Below are positions 35,399-47,074 of a DNA stretch of 64,000 nt, in pieces. The notes beneath the pieces were generated by a model. That model saw only the letters and a list, made by a program, of their open reading frames with translations. It made no database searches and was not told the DNA's origin. Each line of letters opens with the position of its first letter. The stretch's first letter is position 1. Source of the DNA: Siphonodentalium dalli. Its lineage: Eukaryota; Mollusca; Scaphopoda; Gadilida; Siphonodentaliidae. The position numbers were made by a program, and so were the translations under genes. The stretch covers positions 37,544,732 through 37,608,731 of the forward strand of contig CP136065.1 in the NCBI GenBank assembly GCA_032622095.1, written 5' to 3'.

Positions 35399-35608
35399 AT
35401 AATGCCCTAAACAATCGACCTCTTAATCACAGCAGAATTATCGGTAACTTTTCAGGATTTAGTCGGAAATATGGCTTGATGCCATTCACTGGAAAACTCT
35501 CAGTGAAAGCTTTCCGATGAATGGCAACAAGCCATATTTCTGACTAAATCCAGAAAAATTACACATAATTCTGCTGTGGTTAAGGAGTCGATTATTTATG
35601 GCATTACT
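35399..35608. mobile_element. ~210-bp hairpin MITE nested in the transposon
   Basis: AATAATGCCCTAAACAATCG, TTAATCACAGCAGAATTAT and GATTTAGTCGGAAATATGGC on the left are mirrored by GCCATATTTCTGACTAAATC, ATAATTCTGCTGTGGTTAAG and CGATTATTTATGGCATTACT on the right, around a centre near 35,500. It is almost a complete palindrome and has no coding capacity. Confidence 0.75.
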
Positions 35609-36900
35609 GTAGTTTAAGCACACGTTTACAATTTTAAAGTTTTGAAAGTACATATTTTGAACTGAGAAGATTTTCAAAGATTATGAAGGTAAGTAATATT
35701 AATAGTTTTCTGAAATGTTATTAAGTGTCTTAGGAAACACATTTGACCCACTTGATTTTGCAAGTTCATTCAAAAATATTTTTAATGTGATTTAGAATAA
35801 TTATTCTGAGATTGACAAGAGCCAAGCCTATGAGTAAAAATTTAATGTACTAGTACTCTATTTACACTACATTTAGCACAAGGCATTAAGGACCGCTCTA
35901 TTCATTTGAATTTTTTTTGCATATGTGATGCCAGGGATTCTGAAAAATGCCAAAATCACCAGTTCAGTTCATTTTGAGCCAATGTATTTTAATGAACTCT
36001 ACTATATCTCATAAATGTATAGATCAACTCAATCTGGACATAGAGTGAGTATTATTTAACTTTCCAATGTCTAATACACATATCATTACAGTATATTTCA
36101 TTCATAGGGTATACTTTTAGTTATATTTTCTGCCTATACCAATACTATCCATTCTGATCTTCAGAATGACTATTACAGTTTATAATACACAAACTGTAGA
36201 TTCATCTTATTCACTCTATGGTGAAATCCTAGGCTTAACTCTTTCGCTGCCACACACATTTGCATGCTTTGGTTGTCCTAACAACAGTTCCAGTGGATGT
36301 TTCATTGAAATATGGATACAACCGTAGAGCTATGAGTCGAGGTTGTAATATATCATATGGAGTCATAATAATATTAAACATATCTGACTCAGGCTGACTG
36401 TAACTCATTTGTTTTGGTTTTTGGTTGACACATAAAATAAATTAGTTCTAAATAAATTTCTCAATATTTGTGACTAAAACAAGAATGTCTCAAATTTTGG
36501 GCTTATCTCCTTGGCCCTGGCACTATAGCATGGGTCATTCAATGGCCTAGGAGACAGGCCTCTGAAACTGACAGAGTTAATTTTTTAACTTATATGTAGC
36601 TCTTATTATCCAAAATGACAATAAATTATTTAATTAGATTAGTTATTTCTCTCCAGGTTCCATCATGTCACACAATTAAGAGTCTCACAGTTCTATCAGA
36701 ATGACAGTAAATGTCAGAGAATATAGTAGAAGATGATATCGACATCAGCTGATGTGTACCATGATAAAGTCAGGTTAGTTTTCCCATGTTTGTATATTCC
36801 TGAGATAATGGTGTAATTTACATGCTCAGTCAAATACCAAGTTTGTTTTGTACAAATGAAAATATTATCTGAAGTGCATAGTAGCACTAAGAATAAAAAT
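35609..36900. other. Non-coding interior of the 4.5-kb transposon
   Basis: AT-rich sequence with many stops on both strands. It could include degraded 5' exons or introns of the gene at 37,154 but I recognise none. Confidence 0.35.
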
Positions 36901-36910
36901 GCGTTTTGTC

Positions 36911-37000
36911 GCGACATAGCCCAGTGGCTGTACGGCTGTACCATCAGGGTGGGATTAAATACCGTTGGCCGGCCCTATAAAATATTTACGTGAGTCCCAA
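36911..37000 (+). mobile_element. Possible tRNA-derived SINE head
   Basis: TAGCCCAGTGG at 36,917 fits the pol III A box TRGCNNAGYNGG. About 35 bases on, GTGGGATTAAATACC can be read as a T-arm with the seven-base loop ATTAAAT, in the place of the B box. Downstream sequence is unassigned. It is not a functional tRNA because the T-loop lacks TTC and no acceptor stem pairs. Confidence 0.4.
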
Positions 37001-37153
37001 AGATACCACTTAACCCCACACCACGTAAGGACCCTCTTAATGCCCTTTATTGAACTCCCTAGTGATGCCACTGGTATGACCTGTGTTTTAATATATCATA
37101 ATATCATATGACTACAAATGGTTTATTTTCATATTGCAGGACATGATAAACAA

Positions 37154-38530
37154 TGGATGCTATAGAGCCAGTAAAAGTGGTGCCACCAACTAAGGCCAGA
37201 GTGACCAAATGGGACCTATGCCTATTCTGTCAGAAAAAGACACACATCCCAACATCAAGAGCTGAAATTGTAGGCTTAGAGTGAGCGTCAGTTTGTCCCG
37301 CAGTTACTAAGTGCTGTAGATAGTGGAAGAGATATTGATATTCCATCCATCCTTCAATTCGAACTCAACAAGACGCCAATGTCACTCGCTTCACTAGATG
37401 GACAAATCCATTCCACAAATAAAGCTGCATAACTTCACATTCTATCAGACCAATACTTCAGGACAAATGGATGTAATAAAGTTGATATTGTCTTTGACAA
37501 TTATTCAGCAGCCTCCACAAAATTTGGGACATGCCAAATGAAAAATCAGTCAACTAGATACATCCACAAACTTGTTGAAAGAAGAAATCTTCCACTGCCA
37601 CATTCCTGTGTAACATTCATTGGATCATCAAAACATAAGAAAAGCCTTCATCAAATCCTGACTAGTGAGTTACTCAAGAAAGGAGTTGATCAACCTATCG
37701 GAAATACCGTGATTGTAACTGGTGGCTTTGCCGACTATCAGATACCTATCTCTGAACATCAACTGGAATCCCCATTAGATCATCTAATAGCATCTCACGA
37801 AGAAGCTGATACCAGAATGCTATTACATGTTCAAGATGCTGCAACAAACGGAAATGTTAAAGTGATAGTCCAAAGTCGTGACACAGACGTCCTTGTATTG
37901 CTTCTCGACCACATGCAAAATCTTGATTGGGAAATTATTATGAGTGTGGGGACTGTGAAGAAACCTAAATACCTCCGAATGATATAGAAAGAATTTTCAT
38001 GCATCAGTAGTTAATGGATTGCAAATTTATCATGCAGTTACGGGTTGTGATACAACCAGTCAACTGTTTGGAAAAGGGTCAAAGTGAAGAAATACACGAA
38101 AACACCTTCCCTGTGACAACCTATTGACCTGTATGGTCAGTTTGATAAACATATGGCAGAAAAATTTATGATGCAACTGTATTCTCAATCATCAAATGCA
38201 TGTGGTCTGAATGAACTCAGGGCTGAAATTTTCCATCAACTAGCAGACTTATCAAAACTTCCACCAAATAAAGATTGTTTGCATCACTATCTACTCCGCA
38301 GTCAATATAAAACATTTGTTTGTTCCGAAATTACCATCTCCTACCAGTTACAGTTGGAAGGAAGGTGAAGGAGGCATGACATGACACTCATGACTGCCGA
38401 ACCATTGCCGAATCCATTTCGGGAAATCACAACTTGAAAATGTTCAGGTTCCAGGTGTCCTTCAAGATGTAGCTGTCGAAAATCCAACTTGAATTGTTCA
38501 CTCGCCTGAATTGTTTAAGCCCTTGCAATC
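37154..38530 (+). pseudogene. Decayed gene of the EADTR / GCDTTS protein family
   Basis: Several frames together show, in order: CLFCQKKTHIP, a Cys-pair start; ELNKTPMSLASLDGQ with NKA (about 37,370-37,430); FDNYSAASTKFG (about 37,497-37,530); SHEEADTRMLLH then DTDVLVLLL (about 37,795-37,910); HAVTGCDTTSQLFGKGSK (about 38,034-38,085); LYSQSSN, LNELRAEIF and LPPNKDCLHHYLLRSQYKT (38,170-38,325); and a Cys-rich end with CPSRCSCRKS (about 38,455-38,490). These blocks and their order mark a family of uncharacterised proteins present in many copies in invertebrates and fishes. EAD..DTD resembles acidic motifs of PIN/FEN-like nucleases, which is my inference only. The gene is broken by a TGA at about 37,282, a TAA near 37,431, a shift at about 37,985 and stops near 38,085. 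It is shorter than its usual relatives. It is the only gene in the transposon, so it is the best candidate for its former transposition protein, or a captured gene. Confidence 0.7.
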
Positions 38531-39312
38531 TGGACACTATAGTCAACAATCGTGACAGTGACTCATCTTTGAATGATACACATGTTTGAACTGTTTAAAA
38601 CAGCATGAGATTTTGGAATTCAAATTTTAAAATGAAAATATAAAATTATGAATCTCAATTTCGAACAATTTTGCATATTTTAGTGAATAATCACATTTTA
38701 AAATTGTTTTGAAGTGATATTGTTAATCAATAAACCCACCACAATCGGACATAAATATAAGCAGACTTCCAAGAGTGCCCTATTGTACATAATATTATGT
38801 TTTGTCGGCTTATACCAAAATATAGAAAATTTTCGGGATTTTTTATTATTTAGGGGAGGGGTAGTATATTTTTAATAATTTTCAAACTATTATATGTAAC
38901 ACATTGTGTTCTATCCCATTATCAAGAGCATAAATCAAGGTAAATTATGAGTCCATAAACTCCATGTAAGGATAAAAAATTCTTGGGGAAAATAAAATTT
39001 TAAGTTTGATAAAATATCTGAATTTCTGATTTTTTTCCCAAATAATTGAACTTTTTTGGTAAAAAAAATTTGTCTACTAAATTAAGAAATTATTTGGGTG
39101 CATTTTGAGGTAGAATATCCATAGTATTACACATAAAAACAATTTGGATGTTCTTAATATTAAAAAATTGGGATAAATAACTTTTTTTTTAAATAGTGTT
39201 TTTTGGATGTCAAATCTACATTTTTGACCAAAAAAAATCATCACACACCATAAACTGTTGACTACCGGTATTGGAGGGTCCACAAATGCACTGACTAATA
39301 GAAAAAAATGAT
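38531..39312. other. 3' non-coding part of the 4.5-kb transposon
   Basis: Very AT-rich with poly(A)/poly(T) runs and no motif. It runs up to the right inverted end. Confidence 0.4.
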
Positions 39313-39375
39313 GGTTTCAGTTATATACATTCCGATGTCGACAAAATTATTGTTTTCTTGTCTGGCCTCTGTACT

Positions 39376-39380
39376 AATAT
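39376..39380 (+). repeat. 5-bp target-site duplication, right (AATAT)
   Basis: This matches 34,866-34,870 at the outer side of the right inverted end. Confidence 0.55.
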
Positions 39381-39599
39381 GCATGTATGGATATGTATCT
39401 TTATTGACAATCGAATACATGCTAACAAACGTAGACTTGCAGACGTGCGTGGATGGAAGACCGCGGATGAATTTACCACTCATTTGGGAAGGTGTGGCTA
39501 TTAATAATAAATTTCTCCAGATCTCTCAGTAATTAACAGCCTCTGTGGTATCCTTCGTGATGGTCTTGTCAGGAATCGGGAATTAAACGGCCATAGGAA

Positions 39600-39994
39600 T
39601 TAATCCTGTCTATACAAACCGGCCAAAACCGGCCAAATAAAGCTTCAACAGCATAAAATATCTTCGGTCTGTCTCAATAGAACCATACAAATATGGATAT
39701 CATTGGAACCGGCTCCTTGACCACATTGTGATAGTTACAGTTATGCCCTGTGCCAATGCATTCTCTTATATATGCGAGTCGACCATAGGTCGCCTCGCAT
39801 ATATAAGAGAATGCATTGGCCTAAAAAAAATCTTTTTTTAACACTTTTTACCATTTTTTCTTACATTCTTTAACAATTTTATAATTTTTAATGTGTTAAG
39901 CCAATGCATTCTCTTATATATGCGAGGCGACCTATGGTCGACTCGCATATATAAGATAATGCATTGGCACAGGGCCCTTCTGTTGGGTAAAGGG
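39600..39994. mobile_element. TTAA-type hairpin MITE, copy A (left end altered)
   Basis: Two 69-bp near-perfect hairpins (39,752-39,820 and 39,900-39,968), each GCCAATGCATTCTCTTATAT...GCATTGGC with the palindromic core CGACCATAGGTCG, are also reverse complements of each other. The right end is TGTTGGGTAAAGGG followed by TTAA (39,995-39,998). It is nearly identical to copy B (46,614-47,070), but the left end lacks CCCTTTACCC and instead has CCTGTCTATACAAA, which also follows the right end. The left terminus was therefore lost or replaced. Confidence 0.75.
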
Positions 39995-40048
39995 TTAACC
40001 TGTCTATACAAAACACTTATTGACGAGTAGTTCCCATATGAAGTGTTC

Positions 40049-40095
40049 AGATAATAGGTCATTTGTTGAAATTATTATCATAATATTTCTCCCAT
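40049..40095. repeat. Diverged member of the AGATAATAAG hairpin family
   Basis: TCAGATAATAGGTCATTTG and GTTGAAATTATTATCATAAT recall the hairpin at 20,185-20,232 but the stem is degraded. A second GTCTGATAATTTTTCC lies near 40,149. Confidence 0.35.
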
Positions 40096-41710
40096 CAATA
40101 AATAAAACTCCTTGTCCGCGAGTATTATCAGTTTTTTTTCTGTTTGTCGTCTGATAATTTTTCCTAAACACCCCTCCGTATGAATTCATTATTAGCGGAG
40201 GACACGTCACTGCCAACGAAGGGAGAGTTAATTTCAACAGAAATTACTCAACAGCACGTAGAAACCACCGTTCCCAAAGTAAACAAGCGACAAATTCGCC
40301 CAGATACACGAATCATGTTACCCGCCAATTCCGTGGATCACGATTCTGCATCTATTGTGAATTGAGACAGCTCATACGATATGTACGGCTTGTTGGAGTA
40401 TACTATGCTATGAACCTAACCACTGAGCCACAATTCAGTTCAGTTGCATGTGATATAATATAGAGGAAACACTGCATTGTCTTCTTTGCTAACTTTTGTT
40501 TTCCAAACTTGGACACAAAAACAATCTGCACGCACGTCAATATACCGATGGGCATAATAAATTTCGCTTGATCTGTCGCTGGGGACTATGATGGAAACTA
40601 TTACACACAGCAGAATACCAACACATTATCTTCACATTGTCTTATCGATCGATCATCAAACGATATAAGCAGAACATTTCGGCTGATTTATGGGTTCTTT
40701 ATTGCAGCTTACGTTCATTTGTTTTCGGTTAGTGTGGGATTCCTGGCAGACCGGGCTATGTGTTCGTATTGTGGCGACCCGCGTGATCGATTCAGCCGAT
40801 TCACACAAACATCATAGTGATTCAATAAAACGATTCACAGGATGTAAAACTCATTATAAACGTCGACTAATGTTACATGACTGGTTGAAGATGACAAATC
40901 CGGTTTTACATAATATAATTATTATTTATGTTCCAAAAACCTAAGATCGAACCTATTCGAGGTTTTTTGGTTTTCAGAATACCGACTTCGAAACGTGGTC
41001 TTTTTATAAGTTTTCACAATCGTCCATTACTTGAGCCGCGACAACTATGTGATTCCTCAAGTGAAATTAGGACTGACATTTTCTAACAATTAGCCAGAAA
41101 TCATCATGAAACCACTCTTGGTATTACATACATATAGCTTTAATCAAGTCCAGGGCACACATCGCAAATAAGACGTTCCTCACCCAAAATGAGCGCAAGA
41201 TAACCTCATCTAACAAATTACCTGAAATTTCCAGATATTTTTGCCAGTCTCATCTGTATCTATATCCAGGAAACAGACATATATATAGTAGAAAAGCGCG
41301 AACGCGAAATCATGGCATATTAAAAATAAATTGTCGCAGTTTCTCATTGAATTTTCCGTTAAAAAAATATTTAAAGGGACGCAAGGCCCTCGCCGTGGGT
41401 AAATGTGCAAAACAATGTTCTCAAATAACGAAATTGCGCGTGTCGAAAGCATTGGTAGGTAAACGAAACTGTTACAGTGATTTGTTAACAAACACCGTAA
41501 GTTCAATATTTTGGCCTGAATGTAATCTTCATAATAATATTCAATGGTTTGACCTTTTCCAATATTCGCCTCTAATAAAGAGCGTCCATGATTCCATCAC
41601 CCAAAAGTTACAGACAATAAAGAGCGTTCTCGACATATTACCTGCGGATGAGTTGGTGGATTGTCGTCGTGCACGTGCGATTCGAATGATTGTGATTGGT
41701 GTCAAATGCC
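40096..41710. other. No supported gene
   Basis: Open frames at 40,180-40,365, 40,690-40,944 and 41,347-41,727 (126 codons) are uninterrupted but carry no domain I recognise. The longest runs into the MITE at 41,711, which argues against a conserved protein. Confidence 0.35.
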
Positions 41711-42098
41711 TGTCATTTGCAGAATAAGGTCACAGAGGGTGAATTTAGTTATGCTATCCCACATAGCGGGCTAGCATCACCAAATTCACGCTTTTGGGAC
41801 CTCATTCTGCATGGACTAATCCGCTATGGGAGGCATAGACTCAGATTGAAGTTCCCAAATGGTGAATATTGTGATGTACACCCATTGGGAACCTCGATTA
41901 TGCAACGGGTCGTCTGCCAATTTGGGGATACAGAGAAACAAAACCAAGAAAGAAATATAATCTATGTGAAGAAGTTCCAAAAGAAATTGTATAATAAAGA
42001 AAATTTCCAGAGAAGATGAGGCCTAAGCAGAATGAGGTCCCCAGAGGGTGAATTTGGTTACGCTAGCCCGATATGTGAGTTAACGTCACTAAATTCAC
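41711..42098. mobile_element. Double-hairpin MITE, copy 2 (right end truncated)
   Basis: It begins TGTCATTTGCAGAATAAGGT, has a first hairpin to CTCATTCTGC (about 41,812), then about 210 bp of spacer. A second hairpin begins at CCTAAGCAGAATGAGGTCCC (about 42,023) and stops at AAATTCAC. The terminal CATTCTGCAAATGACA is missing. The spacer contains TTGAAGTTCCCAAATGGTGA and TGGGAACCTCGATTATGC, a further small inverted pair. Confidence 0.7.
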
Positions 42099-43220
42099 GG
42101 CTCAAAGCCTGTTGTTGAGTCGGGTATATGCCACACGGGGGAATATATACCTGGCAGTTTGATGATCAATCGCACAGAAGCGTCGCCGTGGGACCAATGA
42201 CTGGTGTATATGCTACGTGTACATGCTGACAGTTTCCTGCTAGATGTCTCCAGATATATATGTACATCGCTATAGATACAATAAGCACGTCAATTAACGA
42301 AAATAAAAATTACGCGTGGTCGTATAGGTCTTTTTCGTCGGTATTTCCAATTAAGTCTCCGCCCACTTACCACCGCTACATGGTCGTCATTTCTGTCCTC
42401 ACCTCCCACGAAATACATATAGGTTATACCATAATAGGACTAATTTATGCCAATTTGCGGGTTAATAATATATGTTTACAAACGAAGCGAGCCTCTCCAC
42501 AGCTCACGCACAATCACTGTTCCCACCATGGATACGACTTGTTCCCACCATGGATACGACTTGTTCCCACCATGGATACGACTTGTCGCCATGCAGGATA
42601 CAATATCGGAAACCGTATATGGTGCCTTGACATCAAAATCAAAAGCTGTCAAAAGTACATGCCTGTGAATTCGGATGGTTCAATGCACATGGCGCGATTG
42701 TGAGAAAAGTAAACGGACAACCTATACGTTTTGTGTGGCGTATTTTCTAAGTATGTCTCATGTTGCTAATTCATTTTCTGAAATATAAAAATCCTTGTTG
42801 TTGCTTTTCTCTGAATTTACAAGATTTTTTTTTTTACAAATCGGTGAATATATTGGTAAGATAGACAACTATGGTAGAGATTGATTCATGGGTTTGAATA
42901 CTTACGTTCCGACATTGACGTCATGGTATATTCCCGAGACATGATGTTGATTTGTTGTCGGTGTATCAGGTGAAGAATTGGGAATCGAATACCCCACATG
43001 GGTCATTGTTCAGTCCGTAATCAGCAACGGCAATCAAGTTACCGATGCTTACTCTGCCAAATCGTCCCTACGGATATATATAACTTGTTTCACTGAGCGT
43101 CGTCATACGGTTAGACGTACACGTGGGACATCATCTGACGTCGACACAAATGACGCGAATCGTTCTCTGGCTATCCGCGGCGGATCTACTACCGGTATGT
43201 TACTATACAGATATCGGCTC
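42099..43220. other. No supported gene; includes a 22-bp repeat
   Basis: A 147-codon frame at 42,260-42,703 spans the 22-bp tandem repeat and shows no motif. A 119-codon frame at 42,978-43,337 is likewise unrecognised. Confidence 0.35.
42519..42584 (+). repeat. 22-bp tandem repeat, three exact copies
   Basis: GTTCCCACCATGGATACGAC plus TT is repeated three times without change, then decays into GTCGCCATG. Exact identity implies a very recent expansion. Confidence 0.9.
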
Positions 43221-43224
43221 ACAT

Positions 43225-43345
43225 TACTTTACTTTAAACATACTTTATTTGTAATAATACAAAGTGGATTGGGGCACAAGTTACATAACTTAATGAGCCC
43301 CTCTCCAGTATACATTGTTACAAAATTACATAATTGACAAAGTGG
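43225..43345 (-). mobile_element. Possible LINE 3' end, minus strand
   Basis: On the minus strand the segment ends TATTATTACAAATAAAGTAT, resembling a LINE 3' UTR end with AATAAA. There is no coding remnant and no simple-repeat tail, so the call is weak. Confidence 0.25.
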
Positions 43346-43429
43346 CACAATAATTGTAACTTATTTACAGCTGTGTGGATTGTGAGAGAATGGTGACTGG
43401 TGAAGGATGATCTTGCGGATCGTTAGGAA

Positions 43430-44149
43430 AGGATGATGTAAGGTGGTGGGTGTGCCAACGTCGATTGTGTTTATTTAAAACATTGTTATGGCCGAGCAAG
43501 TACCAGGTCGAAAAAAGCAATAAACAACAATAAACATATTTATGTCCTACTTATTAATTAAGTTAATATCATTTGTCAGAAACGTTTAGTTTCCGTAATA
43601 TCCAATTTCCGCGGCTATCAGGAATTCGAGTTTGTAAACAACAAATGATATCACCACTGGTCACCATACTAAAATATTTCGGCATTTCGTGATAGCGAGA
43701 TATTTTTAAATCCAAATAGAAGAATTGTGAGAGATAACCGAGACATACTTAGATATTTGTTGGCAGTTTTACTGCATTCTATATATTCCCAAACGTCATC
43801 GAAAGAAAAATGAAAAATAAAGTTATGAGATGACTTGCACTGAATAACTGTATTTCAATACATATATTGTTTCATTGTATTGACCGGACAGATAGCTTAT
43901 TAGCTTATTAGCTTATATTATGTGAAATACAGTGTAACTCTTAAAGTAATAACGAGGACCATGTGCTCTTAACGGCAGGAATGTCGTTCGCGATGGTATT
44001 GCTGTTAATATAGTCAAATCCCTTAAAACCGTCGTAAACAGAAAGAATATTAAAATATAGACATATGTTGTTCTTATACCAATCACAAATATAAAGTTCA
44101 TACGGTGTGTTATGTAAACAAAAGCCAATTTTTGTGGAAGTGCACTACG
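43430..44149. other. No supported feature
   Basis: AT-rich sequence. A short AGCTTATT triplication lies near 43,896-43,917. There is no coding similarity. Confidence 0.4.
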
Positions 44150-44370
44150 CAAAGAATGTGCGGTACGCAAAACACTCAGCACCGGAGAGACCCCACTAAG
44201 TTAAATTCATGGTTAAAAATGTCACCATGTTGTTTACAACACACCGGTATAGCGCTCGCTAGTCATCGCCACTCAATATTGCGGTGTTGAATGGGTCACC
44301 GTGAATCACTCTCCAAAAACATGTCACGATGTTGAGTGTTTTGCTTATCGCACACTCTTGCGTGCTATAT
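44150..44370. mobile_element. Small MITE with ~30-bp inverted ends
   Basis: AAGAATGTGCGGTACGCAAA then ACACTCAGCA at 44,152-44,181 is mirrored by TGTTGAGTGTTTTGCTTATC then GCACACTCTT at about 44,331-44,360, with a few mismatches. The centre has further weak inverted similarity (ATGTCACCATGTTG against GGTGACCCATTCAACA). Confidence 0.55.
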
Positions 44371-44569
44371 ATAAACAAACGATTGGCTCCCACGAAGTGT
44401 GTTATGTGGATAATATATAGCGTATTCATACTATCAATATATAATACTATTAGTATATTCTCGAGGACATATTCATAACTTGGTCACTATTATTTGTAAA
44501 TTATAACCAACAACCAATGTCACTCGAGCCTTTAATTATTGCAGCACAAACAAAACGATTGCAATTTAG

Positions 44570-45030
44570 CATAACATTCAAGGTGTAGGGTGGCTGAGGG
44601 CCAAATGTTTCCACTTATCGCACAACACCTTCATAACAAAAATCCCATGGAAATACATCAATATTTCCACTTATCGCACAACACCTTCATAACAAAAATC
44701 CCATGGAAATACATCAATATTTCCGGTTGGGACCAACATCAAGTTGATAACGGGTTAATTATCTCGTATGTGTCAGAGCAGTGGCTTAGCTAAGGCAAAA
44801 TTATCCGCAGGACGAACTGCAACGTTTATCAAGAAAACACAAAGTGCACCGTTGGTTATTTGAAGAAGCAAGGGCATTGGTTGTGTGCTAGATAGATCTA
44901 TAAATTAATATAATAACTAGGCATATAGCATTAGATTGAAATACAACTATGTCAGTTTTCTTACATGCGTTATAAATCTTATTGGACACGTGTCTGTTCA
45001 ATTTATTGGTGGCCTCGTTTTCCCGGATCT
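44570..45030 (+). repeat. Dispersed repeat copy 2 (partner at 33,960-34,560)
   Basis: It is collinear with copy 1 over CAACATCAAGTTGATAACG, ACACAAAGTGCACCGTTGG, TGTCAGTTTTCTTACAT and CACGTGTCTGTTCAATTT. A 56-bp segment starting TTTCCACTTATCGCACAACA is duplicated in tandem at 44,608 and 44,664. Confidence 0.65.
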
Positions 45031-46250
45031 ATAGTTTTTGTTCTTGTTTTGCAGAACGTGAGCAGGCTACTTTCAGGAACGTAGCGACAGTGAGGTTTGG
45101 GGTATCTCACCTCCTCCAACTTTGGTCCACTTTGTTCCTCCAACGACAGGTTGAATTATACGCATAGCTTGATTTTCCAACCAGTAATTAGCGAAGAATT
45201 TGTTGTTTATTGAACAACAGTCGCATAATTTCCTTACTTTGGTCTAAATTTTTAACTGAAATGGCCGGGTTGGAACTTACTTACAGTTGAAAAGCATGAG
45301 GTTCCAGTTAGATGCGGATGCAAATGGAATTTCACGAGTATGTGTGTTTGTGTTGGCTCAAGGGAAGATGTGCAATTGGAAATTTCAAGGTGGACACCAA
45401 CGCCCTTACTGCACCCCCACGACCATCAATAGTCCCATCCGTGGCTACGTACGTTTTGTCAGTTTATTCCTTAAAGTATTGTGAAACACTCCGCCATCGT
45501 CTTCAAGTGTTCAAATACATGTGTCGATTGGTCATATAAACGACAAACCGCGCTTATCGGAAATTGAACCAGCTCTTCCATTTCTGGAATGGCTTTAGCC
45601 ATGGTTAAATGGCTTTGCTAATTTCATATGCTGTTGGTGGTTCATGCTGAATTGCTATGATGCTCGTGAGTCAACCCGATGCTGTTTACAAACAGTACCG
45701 TTCTTTTTCTAAAGTTGTCATTTTCGCGGTATTTGGCTAATCCGGGTGGCTTGTATAAAAGCTCGTGTCTGTATAGAAAATGCAAGAGCATAATTATAGC
45801 CTACACACATTTAAAATATTTGTATAATGGCAGTGCTGGTTTTTGAAAAACGACAGGAATATAAACTTAGATTATGGTTGGTTGTCAACAGCCAATTAAT
45901 ACAGCCATTATTAAAATATTGTAACGGAATGTTTTTTATCTCTCTTCTGAATATGCGTATTTTCCCTGATATTGGCATTGATTCATATTGGAACTATATG
46001 GTACTGGAATAAGCCCATGTTGGACTTATACCATGTAGTTATTCAGTTGGAAAACACATATATAAAGAGCGTACAGCTGGTGCTGAAATAGGCCCATAGT
46101 GAGCTTATTTGTTTCGTTTTTTTATTTATTTAATTAATTTTTTTTTAATCAAACAAAAATTTGGTTGAAATCGGACCAGCATGCAGTCTGAGAGAAAAAT
46201 CCGAACAAACAGATATTGTCATAATGAAGAATAATTAGTATGACGTCTTT
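45031..46250. other. No supported feature
   Basis: The phrase GAAACACTCCGCC near 45,483 belongs to the GAAACACTCCGGT group seen at 15,709 and 34,557. Several short frames are present without motifs. Confidence 0.35.
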
Positions 46251-46571
46251 CTCCTTGCACGCTGTGTAGCGAAATTAATTGAACAAAACAGTTTCGTGCG
46301 CGGGTTCTAACATGATTTGCTATGAAGTATATATAACTGTCGCTTGAAGTGTAATTGGCTTCAATGAACTCGCAGTGAGCAATTAAAGTATATTTTCTGG
46401 CAGCGGGAACATTAATAACGTTTGTTCTCTTTGCATGCCACAGCGAAATTTGAAGAAGAAAAAAAGTCTCGTGGGTGGATACTAACATGCACTAGTATGT
46501 ATTAACTGTCGCTTTAAGCGTCGACACACTCGCAATGAAAAATTAAAGCATCTATTATTTTCTGGCAGCGG
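46251..46571 (+). repeat. Diverged tandem duplication, ~175-bp period
   Basis: Copy 1 (46,251-46,406) and copy 2 (46,427-46,571) share CTC(C/T)TTGCA(C/T)GC, AGCGAAATT, CTAACATG, TAACTGTCGCTT, CTCGCA(G/A)TGA and ATTTTCTGGCAGCGG in order. Confidence 0.7.
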
Positions 46572-46613
46572 TTCAAACCATCTTCTAAATCAATTACGAC
46601 CTGTATAGTTTAA

Positions 46614-47070
46614 CCCTTTACCCAACAAAGCGGCCAAAAACGCCCAAATAAAGCTTCAACAGCCTAAAATATCTTCGGTCTGTCTCAATAACACCATACA
46701 AATATGGATATCATTGGAACCGGTTCATTGACCACATTGTGATGGTTACAGTTATGCCCTGTGCCAATGCATTCTCTTATATATGCGCGTCGACCATAGG
46801 TCGCCTCGCATATATAAGAGAATGCATTGGCCTAAAAAAAATCTTTTTAAAAACTTTTTACCATTTTTTCTTACATTCGTTAACAATTTTATAATTTTTT
46901 CTTACATTTTTTAACATTTTTTATAATATATTTCTACATTCTTTGACAATTTTATCAACATTTAATAAGTGTTAAGCCAATGCATTCTCTTATATATGCG
47001 AGGCGACCTATGGGAGACTCGCATATATAAGAGAATGCATTGGCACAGGGCCGTTCTGTTGGGTAAAGGG
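46614..47070. mobile_element. TTAA-type hairpin MITE, copy B (complete)
   Basis: The element runs from CCCTTTACCCAACA to TGTTGGGTAAAGGG and is flanked by TTAA at 46,610-46,613 and 47,071-47,074. Two 69-bp hairpins (GCCAATGCATTCTCTTATAT...) sit near each end, oriented as mirror images. The TTAA duplication and CCCTT... termini fit piggyBac-like (or Kolobok-like) transposons. No transposase is present in the window. Confidence 0.85.
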
Positions 47071-47074
47071 TTAA

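Larger units (their letters stand above)
34871..39375. mobile_element. 4.5-kb DNA transposon carrying a decayed GCDTTS-family gene
   Basis: The ends are AGTACAGAGGCCA (34,871-34,883) and its exact complement TGGCCTCTGTACT (39,363-39,375). Subterminal blocks TTGTCGACAT and GAATGTATATAA are also mirrored (left 34,912-34,936, right about 39,319-39,345). AATAT flanks both sides. Cargo: a 210-bp hairpin MITE (35,399-35,608), a SINE-like segment (about 36,911-37,000) and one decayed gene (37,154-38,530). A 5-bp duplication is unlike TTAA, TA or 8-bp superfamilies. I do not assign a superfamily. Confidence 0.75.

Noticed and set aside
36911-37000. Functional tRNA gene
   Set aside because: The A box fits, but the T-loop lacks TTC, no acceptor stem pairs and no anticodon arm can be drawn.
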